From: Streptomyces sp. NBC_01216 | GTDB lineage: Bacteria > Actinomycetota > Actinomycetes > Streptomycetales > Streptomycetaceae | NCBI RefSeq assembly: GCF_035994945.1 | Contig: NZ_CP108677.1 | Span: 3,782,001 to 3,846,000, forward strand | Reading direction: 5' to 3' | Length of the DNA stretch: 64,000 bases | Part shown: positions 55,167 to 63,801 of the stretch, in pieces | Layout of the letters: the number at the start of each line of letters is the position of its first letter | Position numbering within the stretch: position 1 is the stretch's first letter | The notes under the pieces: generated by a model | What the model saw: the letters and a program-made list of their open reading frames with translations, nothing else | What the model was told of the DNA's origin: nothing | Database searches by the model: none | Translations under genes and position numbers: made by a program

Positions 55167-56374
55167 GCCCCGGAGAGGTGCCCGGTGACCCGCTCGGCAA
55201 CGGGGACGCCGGCGGTAGGAACGGGCTGCCCCACGGCGGTACGCACGGGCCGCGCCACGGCGGCCGAGACAGCATGGGACACGGTGTGAACGACGGGCCC
55301 GGCGAGGCGCAGGCCGACAGCGGCCTCGGGCGCGACCGCCTCTTCCGAGATGTCCCCGGTGGTGCCGGAGGGGCCGACGAGGCGGAGCTGCGGAGGCTCC
55401 TCCAGGGCGCCGTCGCCGACCTCGTGCCCTCGGAGGATGCGCTCGACCATCTGCTCCGGGCGGTGCCCGCACGGCGCGCCCGCAAACGCCAGGCCGTCGT
55501 CGGCATCGCCGCCGCGGTGGTGCTGCTGGGCACGGCCGTCCCGGCGTTCGTCCACGTCGCCAACTCCGGCGCGGCCGTCGACGACCACTCCGTCAACGCG
55601 GGCCACGGCGAGCAGGCCCAAGGCGGTACCGGCTCCGAGACCGGAGTCGAGGGCGGTGAGCAGGGCGGGGACACGCCGGCCGGCTCCGGCGCAACCCGCC
55701 AGGGCGAAGCCCAGGGCGGCGGTACGTCGCAGGAGCCCGGGACCGGCGAGACGGAGGGCGCGGGCACCGACGCGACTCCCTCGGCCGACCCGCTTCCGGT
55801 GAAGGCACCGGTGTGTGGCGCGGGACAGCTGGGCGTCAGCTCGGTGCAGTCGGGTGCGCCCGACGCGTCGGGCAAGGTGTACGGCACCTTCCGTATCGCC
55901 AACATCTCCGAGAAGGACTGTGTGGTCGGCGGTGCGGGCCGGGTCTCCTTCGAGGCCCGGGGGGCGGCGGATCCGGCCAGGATCACTGTGGTCGCCCATG
56001 CGGCCGGGGACGCCGCGAGCGGTCTGCCCGATCCGTCGCAGGAGTCGCCCGCCCTGGTGCTCCAGCCGCAGAACGCCTACGAGGTCAGATTCGCCTGGAT
56101 CCCCACCGAGACCTGCCCGACCACGAGCCCGCCACCCACCCCGACCGCACCGGCGGAGAGCGGCGGGGCGTCGGGAGGCGCCACCGGGTCGACGGGCGCG
56201 GGACAGTCGGCGAACGGCACCGAACCCCAGCTCGGCGCCGCGGACGGGACACCGGCGAACGGCAGCGTCGCGGTCAGCCACACGGCGGAGCCGGGCGGCC
56301 CGGCCGCCGCGGCGACGATCACCAACGCCTGCGCGGGCACGATCTACCGGACGGGCGTCCTGGACGCCTCCTGA
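55163..56374 (+). CDS. Membrane protein coupled to the sigma factor, DUF4232-like outer domain
   Basis: 403 aa from ATG 55163. The N-terminal ~110 residues are cytosolic and poorly conserved except AELRRLLQGAVADLVPSEDALDHLL, a likely sigma-contact helix. One membrane helix follows (KRQAVVGIAAAVVLLGTAVPAFV, ~113-135). An outer Gly/Thr/Ala linker leads to a beta domain (~215-400) with CGAGQLGVSSVQSGAPDASGKVYGTF and two conserved cysteines, resembling DUF4232. Position and topology suggest an anti-sigma factor or signal receptor for the adjoining sigma factor, but no classical ZAS motif is present. Confidence 0.75.
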   Translation: MSPGEVPGDPLGNGDAGGRNGLPHGGTHGPRHGGRDSMGHGVNDGPGEAQADSGLGRDRLFRDVPGGAGGADEAELRRLLQGAVADLVPSEDALDHLLRAVPARRARKRQAVVGIAAAVVLLGTAVPAFVHVANSGAAVDDHSVNAGHGEQAQGGTGSETGVEGGEQGGDTPAGSGATRQGEAQGGGTSQEPGTGETEGAGTDATPSADPLPVKAPVCGAGQLGVSSVQSGAPDASGKVYGTFRIANISEKDCVVGGAGRVSFEARGAADPARITVVAHAAGDAASGLPDPSQESPALVLQPQNAYEVRFAWIPTETCPTTSPPPTPTAPAESGGASGGATGSTGAGQSANGTEPQLGAADGTPANGSVAVSHTAEPGGPAAAATITNACAGTIYRTGVLDAS

Positions 56375-56492
56375 CCCCACGCCGTACGGGCCGGGGGCGG
56401 GGTGTGGGGCCGGGCGAGACACCCGTGCGACGGCGGCCGACCTACGGCGTGGCGCCCCGGGCGACCTCCCCGGGGAACGACGGACACCGCTC

Positions 56493-56528
56493 AGAGCCTG
56501 TCGGCCGAAGGCCACCCGACAGGCGCTC
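56493..56528. repeat. Interspersed palindromic element, copy 3
   Basis: AGAGCCTGTCGG, CCGAAGGCCAC loop, CCGACAGGCGCT: the same element as at 20241-20275, with identical loop and one mismatch. It sits between two convergent genes and runs into the SURF1 stop codon. Confidence 0.75.
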
Positions 56529-57267
56529 AGAGGCCGAGTGCGGCGTCCTTCGACGCCTCCACCTCGCGGCGCAGGAAGCGGAACCACATGAAGGCCACGA
56601 AGCCGGCGAAGACGAACCACTCCGCGGTGTAGCCGAGGTTCTGGAATGCCTTCAGATCCAGCGACGTGCCCGCCGCGGCAGCAGCCGGGACCGGGGTCAG
56701 CCCCTCCGGCGCGTCGGTGACGGTGACCCAGGCGTCGTAGATTTCGTCAGGGACGAGGTTGACCAGCGCTCCCGCGCTGATCATGCCGAGCTGGCCCTCC
56801 GGCAGCCCGCCCGCCGCGTCGACCCCCTTGGTGCCCACGGTCTCGGACGCCTGCAGGGCGCCCTCCACCGTGACCTCACCGGACGGCGGGGCAGGGACCT
56901 CCGCCCCGGACGGCAGCCAGCCGCGTACCACCGGCAGCGTCTTGCCGCCGTCCGTCCTGAGCAGCGTCAGCACGTAGCTTCCGGTGCGGCCGTCCAGCTG
57001 TCGGCCCGGCACCAGGAACTGCTCCCCGTAGCGGCCGCTCGCCCGCGCGCGCCGGCCCGAGGTCTCCTTGTCCACCGGCAGCAGCGAGTCCAGCGGCTCC
57101 GCCTTCAGCGTGCCCGGCCCGGGGGCCCGCTCCGCCTCCCGGTGGGAGTCGACGCGTTCCTCGAACTTCCCCAGCTGCCAGCTCCCCATGAACACGCAGA
57201 ACGGGATCGCCAGCAGGACGAAGACATGGAGTCCCCACCAGCGGGGCGTTCTCAGGAACCGGTACAC
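56527..57267 (-). CDS. SURF1-family cytochrome oxidase assembly protein
   Basis: 246 aa from GTG 57267 (GGAGGGG immediately before). Two membrane helices flank an outer beta domain: N-terminal RTPRWWGLHVFVLLAIPFCVFMGSWQLGKFEER (residues 5-37) with the SURF1 WQLGR-like motif, and C-terminal YTAEWFVFAGFVAFMWFRFLRRE. Middle motif VVRGWLPSG matches the family RGWVP signature. It helps haem insertion into cytochrome c oxidase. It is 22 bases downstream of the S9 peptidase gene and probably co-transcribed. Confidence 0.92.
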   Translation of the reverse strand: MYRFLRTPRWWGLHVFVLLAIPFCVFMGSWQLGKFEERVDSHREAERAPGPGTLKAEPLDSLLPVDKETSGRRARASGRYGEQFLVPGRQLDGRTGSYVLTLLRTDGGKTLPVVRGWLPSGAEVPAPPSGEVTVEGALQASETVGTKGVDAAGGLPEGQLGMISAGALVNLVPDEIYDAWVTVTDAPEGLTPVPAAAAAGTSLDLKAFQNLGYTAEWFVFAGFVAFMWFRFLRREVEASKDAALGL

Positions 57268-57289
57268 CCCTCCACGGTACGCAGCCGCG

Positions 57290-59125
57290 TCACCCCCCGG
57301 CCGGCCGGGTCCCCAGGTGGCGCGCGGCGAAGTCCAGCTCCAGACGCACCTGCCTGATCCTCTCCTCCACCACCAGGGAGCCGTGCCCCGCGTCGTACCG
57401 GTACACCTCGTGCACCGCGCCCCGGGCCGCGAGCCGGTCGACGTACACGTCGATCTGGCGGATCGGGCAGCGCGGATCATTGACGCCCGCCGAGATGTAG
57501 ACCGGGGCCGTCACCTTGTCGACGTACGTCAGCGGGGACGAGACCTCGAAACGCTCCGGCACCTCCTGCGGCGAGCCGCCGAAGAGCGTCCGGTCCAGCG
57601 CCTTGAGCGCCTCCATCTCGTCCTCGTACGCCGTCACGTAGTCGGCGACGGGAACGGCGGCGAGGCCCACCGACCAGGAGTCCGGCTGCGTACCGAGCCC
57701 CAGGAGCGTCAGATAGCCGCCCCAGGACCCGCCCGACAGGACCAGCTTCGCCGGGTCCGCCAGGCCGGACGCGACCGCCCACGCGCGAACCGCGGCCACG
57801 TCCTCCAGCTCGATCAGGCCGATCCGGTGCTTCAGCGCGTCCGTCCACTCCCGCCCGTAGCCGGTCGAGCCGCGGTAGTTGACCCGGACCACCGCGTAGC
57901 CGTGGTCCAGCCAGGCCGCGGGTCCCGACGCGAAGGCGTCGCTGTCGTGCCAGGCCGGCCCGCCGTGGACCTCGAAGACGGTCGGGAAGGGCCCCTCGCC
58001 CTCCGCGGGCCGCTGCACCAGAGCGTGGACCCGGCCACCGGGCCCCTCCACCCACACGTCCTCCACCGGCACGGACCGCGGAGCCCTCGCACCCGGAGCG
58101 TCGAGCACGACCCCGCCCGTCGTGGAGCGCACCGCAGGCGGCTCGGCGGCCGAGGACCACAGGTACTCCACGGAGCCGTCCGGACGCGCCGTCGCCTCCG
58201 ACACCGAGCCGGCCGGGGTCTCCACCCGCACCAGCGCCCCCGTCGCGATGTCGTAGCGCCACAGCTCACTGCGTGCCTCGAAGCTGTGCACGATCAGCAG
58301 GCCCGAGCCGTCCGGATACCACTCGGCCGACACGTCACCCGGAAGATCGAGCCGCAGATCGGTCTCCTCGCCCGTCGCCACGTCCCACAGCAGCGGCTCC
58401 CAGCGCCCCCGACGCTGGTGGCCGACGAGCAGCCGGGTGTCCCCGTCCACCGGGGCGAATCCCAGCACCGCCAGGCCCAGCTCCTCGGTACCGCCCCGGG
58501 TGTCGTCGAGTTCGGCGAGTACCGAGGAGTCCCCGGCCCGCAGCACCCGCAGGGCCGCGTGCATGGCGTCGCCGTGCTCGGTGTGCTCGATCGCGATCAG
58601 CGTCGCGTCGTGCGAGAGGTCACCGACCCCCGCCGACTCCCGGTGGCGGTATATCTCGACGGGCTCCGAGCCCTTCCGCACGAGATGGACCGTCGACCCC
58701 TCCTCGTCCGTCGACCGGCCCACCACCAGCGTGCCGTCCCGGCCGATGGCGAGCCCCGCCGGATAGGAGGGTGCGAGGCCGGGCACCGCTGTCTCGTCCG
58801 GGCCCCCCTCGAAGGGCTGCCGCATCCACACCCCGAACTCGTCCCCATCCGACGGCAAGTCTGGAACGGAGGAGCCCATGCCGTCGCGGAACCACCAGAT
58901 CCGCTCTCCATCGGGGGAGAGCGTCCCGTCCGTGGTGCCGTTCGGCCGGTCTGTGACCTGCCGGGTGTGACCGGTCACCCGGTCCCACGCGTACAGCTCG
59001 TACTTGCCGGTCGCGTTCGAGACGAACAACGCGCGGTCGGGGGCTTCCTCCGCCCACTCGGGCAGGGAGACGCGCGGGGCGCGGAATCGCTGCTCCCAGA
59101 CGGGCATGGGCTCTGTGTCACTCAT
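57290..59125 (-). CDS. S9-family (prolyl oligopeptidase type) serine peptidase
   Basis: 611 aa. N-terminal beta-propeller (about 20-340, with repeated SPDGERIWW, WYPDGSGLLIVHSF blades) and C-terminal alpha/beta hydrolase domain. Catalytic Ser467 (GGSWGGYL), Asp550 (GVNDPRCP) and His581 (AGHGSLV). EVHGGPAWHDS at 385-395 is the oxyanion region. Acylaminoacyl-peptidase-like. No signal peptide, so it acts in the cytosol. ATG 59125. It is followed by SURF1 at 22 bases. Confidence 0.93.
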   Translation of the reverse strand: MSDTEPMPVWEQRFRAPRVSLPEWAEEAPDRALFVSNATGKYELYAWDRVTGHTRQVTDRPNGTTDGTLSPDGERIWWFRDGMGSSVPDLPSDGDEFGVWMRQPFEGGPDETAVPGLAPSYPAGLAIGRDGTLVVGRSTDEEGSTVHLVRKGSEPVEIYRHRESAGVGDLSHDATLIAIEHTEHGDAMHAALRVLRAGDSSVLAELDDTRGGTEELGLAVLGFAPVDGDTRLLVGHQRRGRWEPLLWDVATGEETDLRLDLPGDVSAEWYPDGSGLLIVHSFEARSELWRYDIATGALVRVETPAGSVSEATARPDGSVEYLWSSAAEPPAVRSTTGGVVLDAPGARAPRSVPVEDVWVEGPGGRVHALVQRPAEGEGPFPTVFEVHGGPAWHDSDAFASGPAAWLDHGYAVVRVNYRGSTGYGREWTDALKHRIGLIELEDVAAVRAWAVASGLADPAKLVLSGGSWGGYLTLLGLGTQPDSWSVGLAAVPVADYVTAYEDEMEALKALDRTLFGGSPQEVPERFEVSSPLTYVDKVTAPVYISAGVNDPRCPIRQIDVYVDRLAARGAVHEVYRYDAGHGSLVVEERIRQVRLELDFAARHLGTRPAGG

Positions 59126-59149
59126 GCCCCTATGTAACCCGATCGGCGC

Positions 59150-59881
59150 ATGGTCGTTTACGGATCACCGGATGGTTCCATGCCGCGCTTCCCATTCGCT
59201 TCGGCTCTAGTGCAGAACGACGGCGACTCCACGTACGCGATCGCAGAGGACTTCAACAGGCGCGGCGTCATGACGTGGTCCGACCATCTTCGGTCGGTCA
59301 AGGGCAAGCCGGCACAGGGGATCCTTTGGAAGCCCGCCACCATCGCCCGCGTCATCCAGAACCCCGTCTGCGTCGGATACCAGACCTACAACGGGCAGAT
59401 CTGGGAGACCGAGGAGGGGGAGCCGAGCGTCATCGCGGACAGGCCGATCCTGAAGCTCGGCGAGTGGGAGGCGGCGAACAAGGCGTCGCCTCGCGCACGC
59501 GGGTGGAGAAGGTCCGCCGCCGGGAGACCGCGTGCCTGCTCACCGGTACCGCCATCTGCGGTCACTGTGGAAGCCGGATGGTGTGTCAGCACACGACCAA
59601 ACCCTGAAGACACCCGGACGTACCGCGATAACCGGTGCACAGCCAAGAACCGCTCTGTCGCCTGCACTTCACAGGCGGGTGTCGGCGAGACCGAATTGGA
59701 GTCCGTCTTCGCCGACGCACTCATGGACGCCATCGGCCATGCCCCGGAGATGGTCAAGTCGGTGGACCTCGGAGAAGACCACACGGCGGAGCTGGAGCAG
59801 AAGCGCGTACGGCTCAACAAGTTGGAGACCTTCCCAGAAGCCGCGTCCGTCTTCGTCACCACGCTGACCACCGCAGCATGA
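59150..59881 (+). pseudogene. Remnant of a large serine recombinase (phage/ICE integrase)
   Basis: A recombinase-domain segment is clear (YAIAEDFNRRGVMTWSDHLRSVKGKPAQG, then WKPATIARVIQNPVCVGYQTYNG, IADRPILKLGEWEAANKA). The zinc-ribbon part LLTGTAICGHCGSRMVC is found only in another frame (about 59500-59607). The original frame resumes near TYRDNRCTAKNRSVACTSQAG and continues with a coiled-coil end. Two frameshifts, and no N-terminal catalytic Ser domain, so it is inactive. It marks a former integration site next to the S9 peptidase gene. GC and codon use are less biased than in the neighbours. Confidence 0.85.
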
Positions 59882-60148
59882 CCGCAGACCGGCTCTGAGA
59901 GCCCTTCCAGCCCAGAACTATGAATCAGCCCTGGCCCCATGATGCTCCGGTCCGCCGACATTCCGTCGGCATCGTCCGCAGCCTGTGGACAACCTCCGGC
60001 GCGCGACATCACCCGGCACCGGCCACCGGCCGTTCCCGCGCTCCTGCCGCGCCCCCCCCGCCCGCCGGCGCCGCGCGAAACGGAACGACGGCCGGACGCA
60101 CACGGAAACCCGCGGCCCGGTGTCGGAGGCGCCACCTACGATGACGGC

Positions 60149-61156
60149 ATGCTCGCTTTCGCGGTGGCCGCCTTGTTTCTGCTGCTCTTCGGGATCGGCG
60201 TGCTGCGCGACCGGCGGCGTTTCGGCAACGCCGTGTATCTCGGACTCGCCGTCACCTTCCTCGGCATCGGCCTGCTCGCCGGCGTCGACAGCGCCCCGCC
60301 GGGTGTCGCGACGACGGTGATCGTCGTCGTGCTGCTCGTGCTCGGACTCGGACCGGTCGTGCTCGCCGGACTGCTGTGCGCGAACGGCGTACAGATGGTC
60401 CGCAAGGAGGGCGGCCGGCCGGCCAACCTGCTGTCGCTGCTCGCCGGTCTGCTCATCCTGGGCATGCTGGCGTTGATGGCCGTCGCCCTCGTCACACGGT
60501 CGAAGGCCCTGGGCATCGCCGTCGGCACGGGCATCGCGGTCCTCGCCTACGTCTCCTTCCTCTTCCTCTGCTTCGTCGGGTACGCCTTCCTCTACGGTCG
60601 GATGGGCGTACGGCGCGACGCGTCTTTCGTCGTCGTCCTGGGGGCCGGCCTGGTCGGCGGCCGGCTCGTCTCGCCGCTCCTCGCGAGCAGACTGGACCGC
60701 GGCCGCCGCATCTACGAAGCGCTCGAAGCGCGCGCAGGGGTGGTGCCGTTGCTGATCACCTCCGGCGGCCAAGGCCCGGACGAGGAGGTTCCGGAATCCC
60801 ACGCGATGGCGGACTACCTCGTCGAGCGCGGCTTCCCGGGGGACCGGATCGTGCGGGAGGAACGCTCCCGGAACACCGAGGAGAACCTGGTCTTCAGCAA
60901 GGAACTGATGGACGCGCACGCCCCGGAAGCCGGATGCGTGATCGTCACCAACGACTTCCACGCCTTCCGAGCCGCCCTGACGGCTCGCCGGACCGGGGTG
61001 GACGGCCAGGTGGTGGGCTCGCCGACCGCCGCCTATTTCTGGCCGAGCGCGACCATGCGCGAGTTCGCCGCGGTGTTCCTGTACTACCGGAAGGTCAACC
61101 TCGGGATCTGTCTGATCCTGGTGCTGCTGGGGGTGGCGGCGGGGCTGGCCGGCTGA
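60149..61156 (+). CDS. YdcF-family (DUF218) membrane protein
   Basis: 335 aa from ATG 60149. Five to six N-terminal membrane helices (LAFAVAALFLLLFGIGVL, NAVYLGLAVTFLGIGLLAGV, TTVIVVVLLVLGLGPVVLAGLL, etc.) then the DUF218/YdcF domain: FVVVLGAGLVGGRLVSPLLASRLDRG, LLITSGGQGPDEEVPESHAMADYLV, REERSRNTEENLVFSKEL, VTNDFHAFRAAL. In E. coli such proteins bind SAM or act in murein-related steps; the role is unclear. Conserved Asp and His residues are kept. A last hydrophobic stretch (ILVLLGVAAGLAG) may be a further helix. Confidence 0.88.
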   Translation: MLAFAVAALFLLLFGIGVLRDRRRFGNAVYLGLAVTFLGIGLLAGVDSAPPGVATTVIVVVLLVLGLGPVVLAGLLCANGVQMVRKEGGRPANLLSLLAGLLILGMLALMAVALVTRSKALGIAVGTGIAVLAYVSFLFLCFVGYAFLYGRMGVRRDASFVVVLGAGLVGGRLVSPLLASRLDRGRRIYEALEARAGVVPLLITSGGQGPDEEVPESHAMADYLVERGFPGDRIVREERSRNTEENLVFSKELMDAHAPEAGCVIVTNDFHAFRAALTARRTGVDGQVVGSPTAAYFWPSATMREFAAVFLYYRKVNLGICLILVLLGVAAGLAG

Positions 61157-61427
61157 GGGCGGGACCAGCGGCCCGGTTCCGTACGACGGTGACGGCGACG
61201 GCCGTGGCCAGCGCGGCGGCACCGAGGGCCAGGGCTACGGCGGAGGGCCCGGAGTCGTTGACGAGCTCGGAGTGGGGGCCCGGATGGCCGCCTCCAGGGC
61301 GCGCCCCGGAATGCTCCCCGGCCGGCGCGGGCGAGGAACTCCGGCCGACTGCCGAGGTGCCGCCGGCGAGGACGAGCGCAGCGGCGGCGGGCAGGACGAC
61401 GACCCGGGCTATCTGCTGTGTGCGCAT
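61095..61427 (-). CDS. Small secreted or membrane protein overlapping the ydcF end
   Basis: 110 aa from ATG 61427 (CTCTGGAGGC, good ribosome site). Signal peptide (RTQQIARVVVLPAAAALVLAGGTSA), Ser/Pro/Gly-rich stalk (SPAPAGEHSGARPGGGHPGP), and one C-terminal membrane helix (SAVALALGAAALATAVAVTVV) with basic end. The last ~20 residues overlap the convergent YdcF gene by 62 bases, so the C terminus may be shorter than shown. A surface peptide of this layout is common in Streptomyces; function unknown. Confidence 0.6.
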   Translation of the reverse strand: MRTQQIARVVVLPAAAALVLAGGTSAVGRSSSPAPAGEHSGARPGGGHPGPHSELVNDSGPSAVALALGAAALATAVAVTVVRNRAAGPALSRPAPPPPPAAPGSDRSRG

Positions 61428-61675
61428 GCCTCCAGAGGAACGGACCACGGCTCCCCGAGCCACCCGGGGGACCCCGTTCGGGTCCTCGCGACGGCCGCGA
61501 CGGAGCTGACCCGATCCGCGACGGTACGGGGAACGCCGGCGTCGCCTGGCCACCCGGTTCCACCCGGGTGTACCGGTTTCGGCCACCTGGCACCCGGCGG
61601 AGTCGCTCGGCACGGCGCCCGACGGGCTCTCAGGCGGCCTTCGCCTCGACGGGCGAACGTTCCCGGATGCGGTAT

Positions 61676-62845
61676 TCAGGGGGCGGTGGACGTCTGGCCG
61701 GGGTCGGGCGTACCGGCAGAACTGTCCTCCGGCGCGAGCCACGACATGCCGATGAGCAGGAAGACCACGAAGGTGATGCCACCGGCCACCGCGGCCGTCT
61801 TGCGCGGACGTCGCCGCGAGAGCTCCGCCAGCCCGCCGTCCGGGCGCCGGGCTTGCCGCCGTACCGGGGCCCGCGTCCGCCCCGCCCCCGCCGACCCGCC
61901 GCGCGGACCGGCCGAGGCCACGGTGGGGGGAGGCTGGGCGTGATCCGAGGTGCGCGCCCCCGCCGACCGGTGCGACGAAGGTCCCTGCGCGGGTGCCGGG
62001 GGTGCCGTCCGCGGCGCGGGCGCCGGCAGCGGGTGCTCGCGCCAGGCACCCGAGCCGAACCACTCCGTGATCGCCTGCGCGGCGGGCCGTCGCTCGGGCT
62101 GTTTCGCCAACAGCGTGAGCAGATACGTCTCGAACGCGTGCGGCAACCCCACCCCGAGCTGTCGGGGCGGAGCGGGTGGCGTGTCGATGTGCTGGTAGAG
62201 CAGCGCGGTGGCGGTGTCACCCTGGAACGGAGGCCGACCGGTGAGGAGTTGGTACAGGACGCAGCCGAGCGAGTACACGTCGGAGGCGGAGGAGGCGGGT
62301 TGCCCGAGCGCCCGCTCCGGGGCGAGGTACAAGCCGGTGCCGACGATCTGGCCGGTGGTGGTGAGCGCCGCCGACGGGTCGTCGACGAAGCGGGCTATCC
62401 CGAAGTCGGCCAGTTTCACCGTGCCGTCCACGTCGAGCAGCAGGTTGCCCGGTTTGATGTCCCGGTGGACGACTCCCTGGCGGTGCGCGGCGGCCAGCCC
62501 CGCCGCCGCGTGCGCGGCGACCACGGCGACCCGCTCCGGAGGCAGGACGAGGGCCGTCCCGGACTCGCCCGCGAGGCTGGAACCCTCGACCAGCTCCATC
62601 ACGAGGAACAGTTTCCCGTCCCAAGTGCCGAAGTCGAAGACACCGACCACATGCGGATGACTGAGCCGCGCCGCGGTCTGCGCCTCCAGTCGGAACCGGT
62701 CGGCGGCCGAGGGGTCCGTCTCATGACCCAGCATCAACTTCACCGCGACCGGCCGCCCGAGGACCTCGTCGGTCGCCTGCCACACCTCGCCCATGCCGCC
62801 CCGCCCGATACACGTGTGCAGCCGATATCGGTCCGCGACCAGCAC
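61676..62845 (-). CDS. Ser/Thr protein kinase with C-terminal membrane helix
   Basis: 389 aa from GTG 62845. Hanks-type kinase (1-265): GRGGMGEVW loop at 14-22, Lys36, HRD 127-129, DFG 147-149, APERALG in the activation segment, SDVYSLGCVLYQLLTGRPPF. A Pro/Ala-rich stretch follows (265-345), then one membrane helix (TAAVAGGITFVVFLLIGMSWL) with a short outer tail. No sensor domain of size. The GTG is preferred because the kinase fold begins within 10 residues. Confidence 0.9.
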   Translation of the reverse strand: MLVADRYRLHTCIGRGGMGEVWQATDEVLGRPVAVKLMLGHETDPSAADRFRLEAQTAARLSHPHVVGVFDFGTWDGKLFLVMELVEGSSLAGESGTALVLPPERVAVVAAHAAAGLAAAHRQGVVHRDIKPGNLLLDVDGTVKLADFGIARFVDDPSAALTTTGQIVGTGLYLAPERALGQPASSASDVYSLGCVLYQLLTGRPPFQGDTATALLYQHIDTPPAPPRQLGVGLPHAFETYLLTLLAKQPERRPAAQAITEWFGSGAWREHPLPAPAPRTAPPAPAQGPSSHRSAGARTSDHAQPPPTVASAGPRGGSAGAGRTRAPVRRQARRPDGGLAELSRRRPRKTAAVAGGITFVVFLLIGMSWLAPEDSSAGTPDPGQTSTAP

Positions 62846-63393
62846 CTGACACCCAGCCTTTCGACGGTCAGCCAACCTGACAGAGCACCAGAGTAGAGCG
62901 CCGTGACCCCCCTCGCCCCGGCGACCGGTCGCCTGCCCAGCCGGGGGTGCCCCGGGAGCCCGTGAGTACCGGCCGTCCGTGCGCCGGCAGGACGCGGTAC
63001 CGCCATCGGGACCCTCGCCGCCTACCGCGACGCGGTCGACTTCCCGGTGCGGTGGGGTATCCCGCGGTAGACCACCCAGAACCCCTGTCAGCAGTGCCCC
63101 ATCGACCGGCCGGGCCACCGGCCCGACGGCCCGGCGGTGCGTCACGGCGGACCACGGAAGCAGCACGGACACGGGCAGTCCCGCCCAGTCGAGGGCCCTG
63201 TTCGACCTCGGGGAGACCGCTGACTCGTTCACGGCCCGATCGCGGTGCGTCTCCCGCCACCGCACTACGGGTGGGTCGGCGCGATCGCAGCCTCTACGCC
63301 CGTGGCGGGCGGCAGGGCGGTGCGGAGAGGTGCGGGTGCGAGCAGGGAGACGCCGCCTGACACGGGGCCGGCCGGCAACCGCCCGCAGCCGCC
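62846..63393. other. 548-base intergenic stretch without a supported gene
   Basis: I see no convincing coding on either strand; the short ORFs here have Arg/Pro/Gly-rich shadow composition. A plus-strand segment around 62985-63065 reads GTAIGTLAAYRDAVDFPVRWGIPR in one frame and stops, which could be a decayed gene end. It probably holds promoters of the kinase and other small remnants. Confidence 0.35.
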
Positions 63394-63732
63394 TCAGTCG
63401 GTGGCGTGATGGGGCGGCTGAGCCGCCGCGCGGCGGTACTCGGCGTTGATGCGCTGGGCCTCTTCGAGCTGGTCTTCGAGGATGATGATGCGGCAGGCGG
63501 CCTCGATGGGGGTGCCTTGGTCCACGAGCTCGCGGGCGCGCGCCGCGATGCGCAGCTGGTAGCGGGAGTAGCGGCGGTGCCCGCCCTCGGAGCGCAGCGG
63601 GGTGATGAGGCGGGCTTCACCGATGGCACGGAGGAAGCCCTGGGTGGTGCCGATCATCTCGGCGGCCCTGCCCATCGTGTAGGCGGGGTAGTCGTCGTCG
63701 TCGAGACGGCCGTACGAGTCGCCTGCTGTCAT
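63394..63732 (-). CDS. MerR-like helix-turn-helix regulator
   Basis: 112 aa from ATG 63732 (GAGAGGTG 5 bases upstream; in-frame ATG 63756 adds 8 residues). MerR-type winged HTH at about 19-85: YTMGRAAEMIGTTQGFLRAIGEARLITPLRSEGGHRRYSRYQLRIAARARELVDQGTPIEA (domain ~18-78) followed by a short coiled coil (ILEDQLEEAQRINAEYRR). No ligand domain. This short form recurs in Streptomyces as a stand-alone regulator. A 30-bp palindrome lies 28 bases upstream in its leader. Confidence 0.88.
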   Translation of the reverse strand: MTAGDSYGRLDDDDYPAYTMGRAAEMIGTTQGFLRAIGEARLITPLRSEGGHRRYSRYQLRIAARARELVDQGTPIEAACRIIILEDQLEEAQRINAEYRRAAAQPPHHATD

Positions 63733-63760
63733 TGGCACCTCTCTCGTGGAACGCATGGAG

Positions 63761-63790
63761 GGGCCCTGGTGCCGTACGGCACCAGGGCCC
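63761..63790. terminator. Perfect 30-bp palindrome upstream of the MerR-like gene
   Basis: GGGCCCTGGTGCCGT followed by ACGGCACCAGGGCCC, without a spacer. On RNA it forms a 13-bp stem with a small loop. Placed after the ORF that ends at 63802, so it probably terminates that upstream unit or attenuates the MerR-like gene. Confidence 0.75.
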
Positions 63791-63801
63791 TGAAGGAACT
63801 A

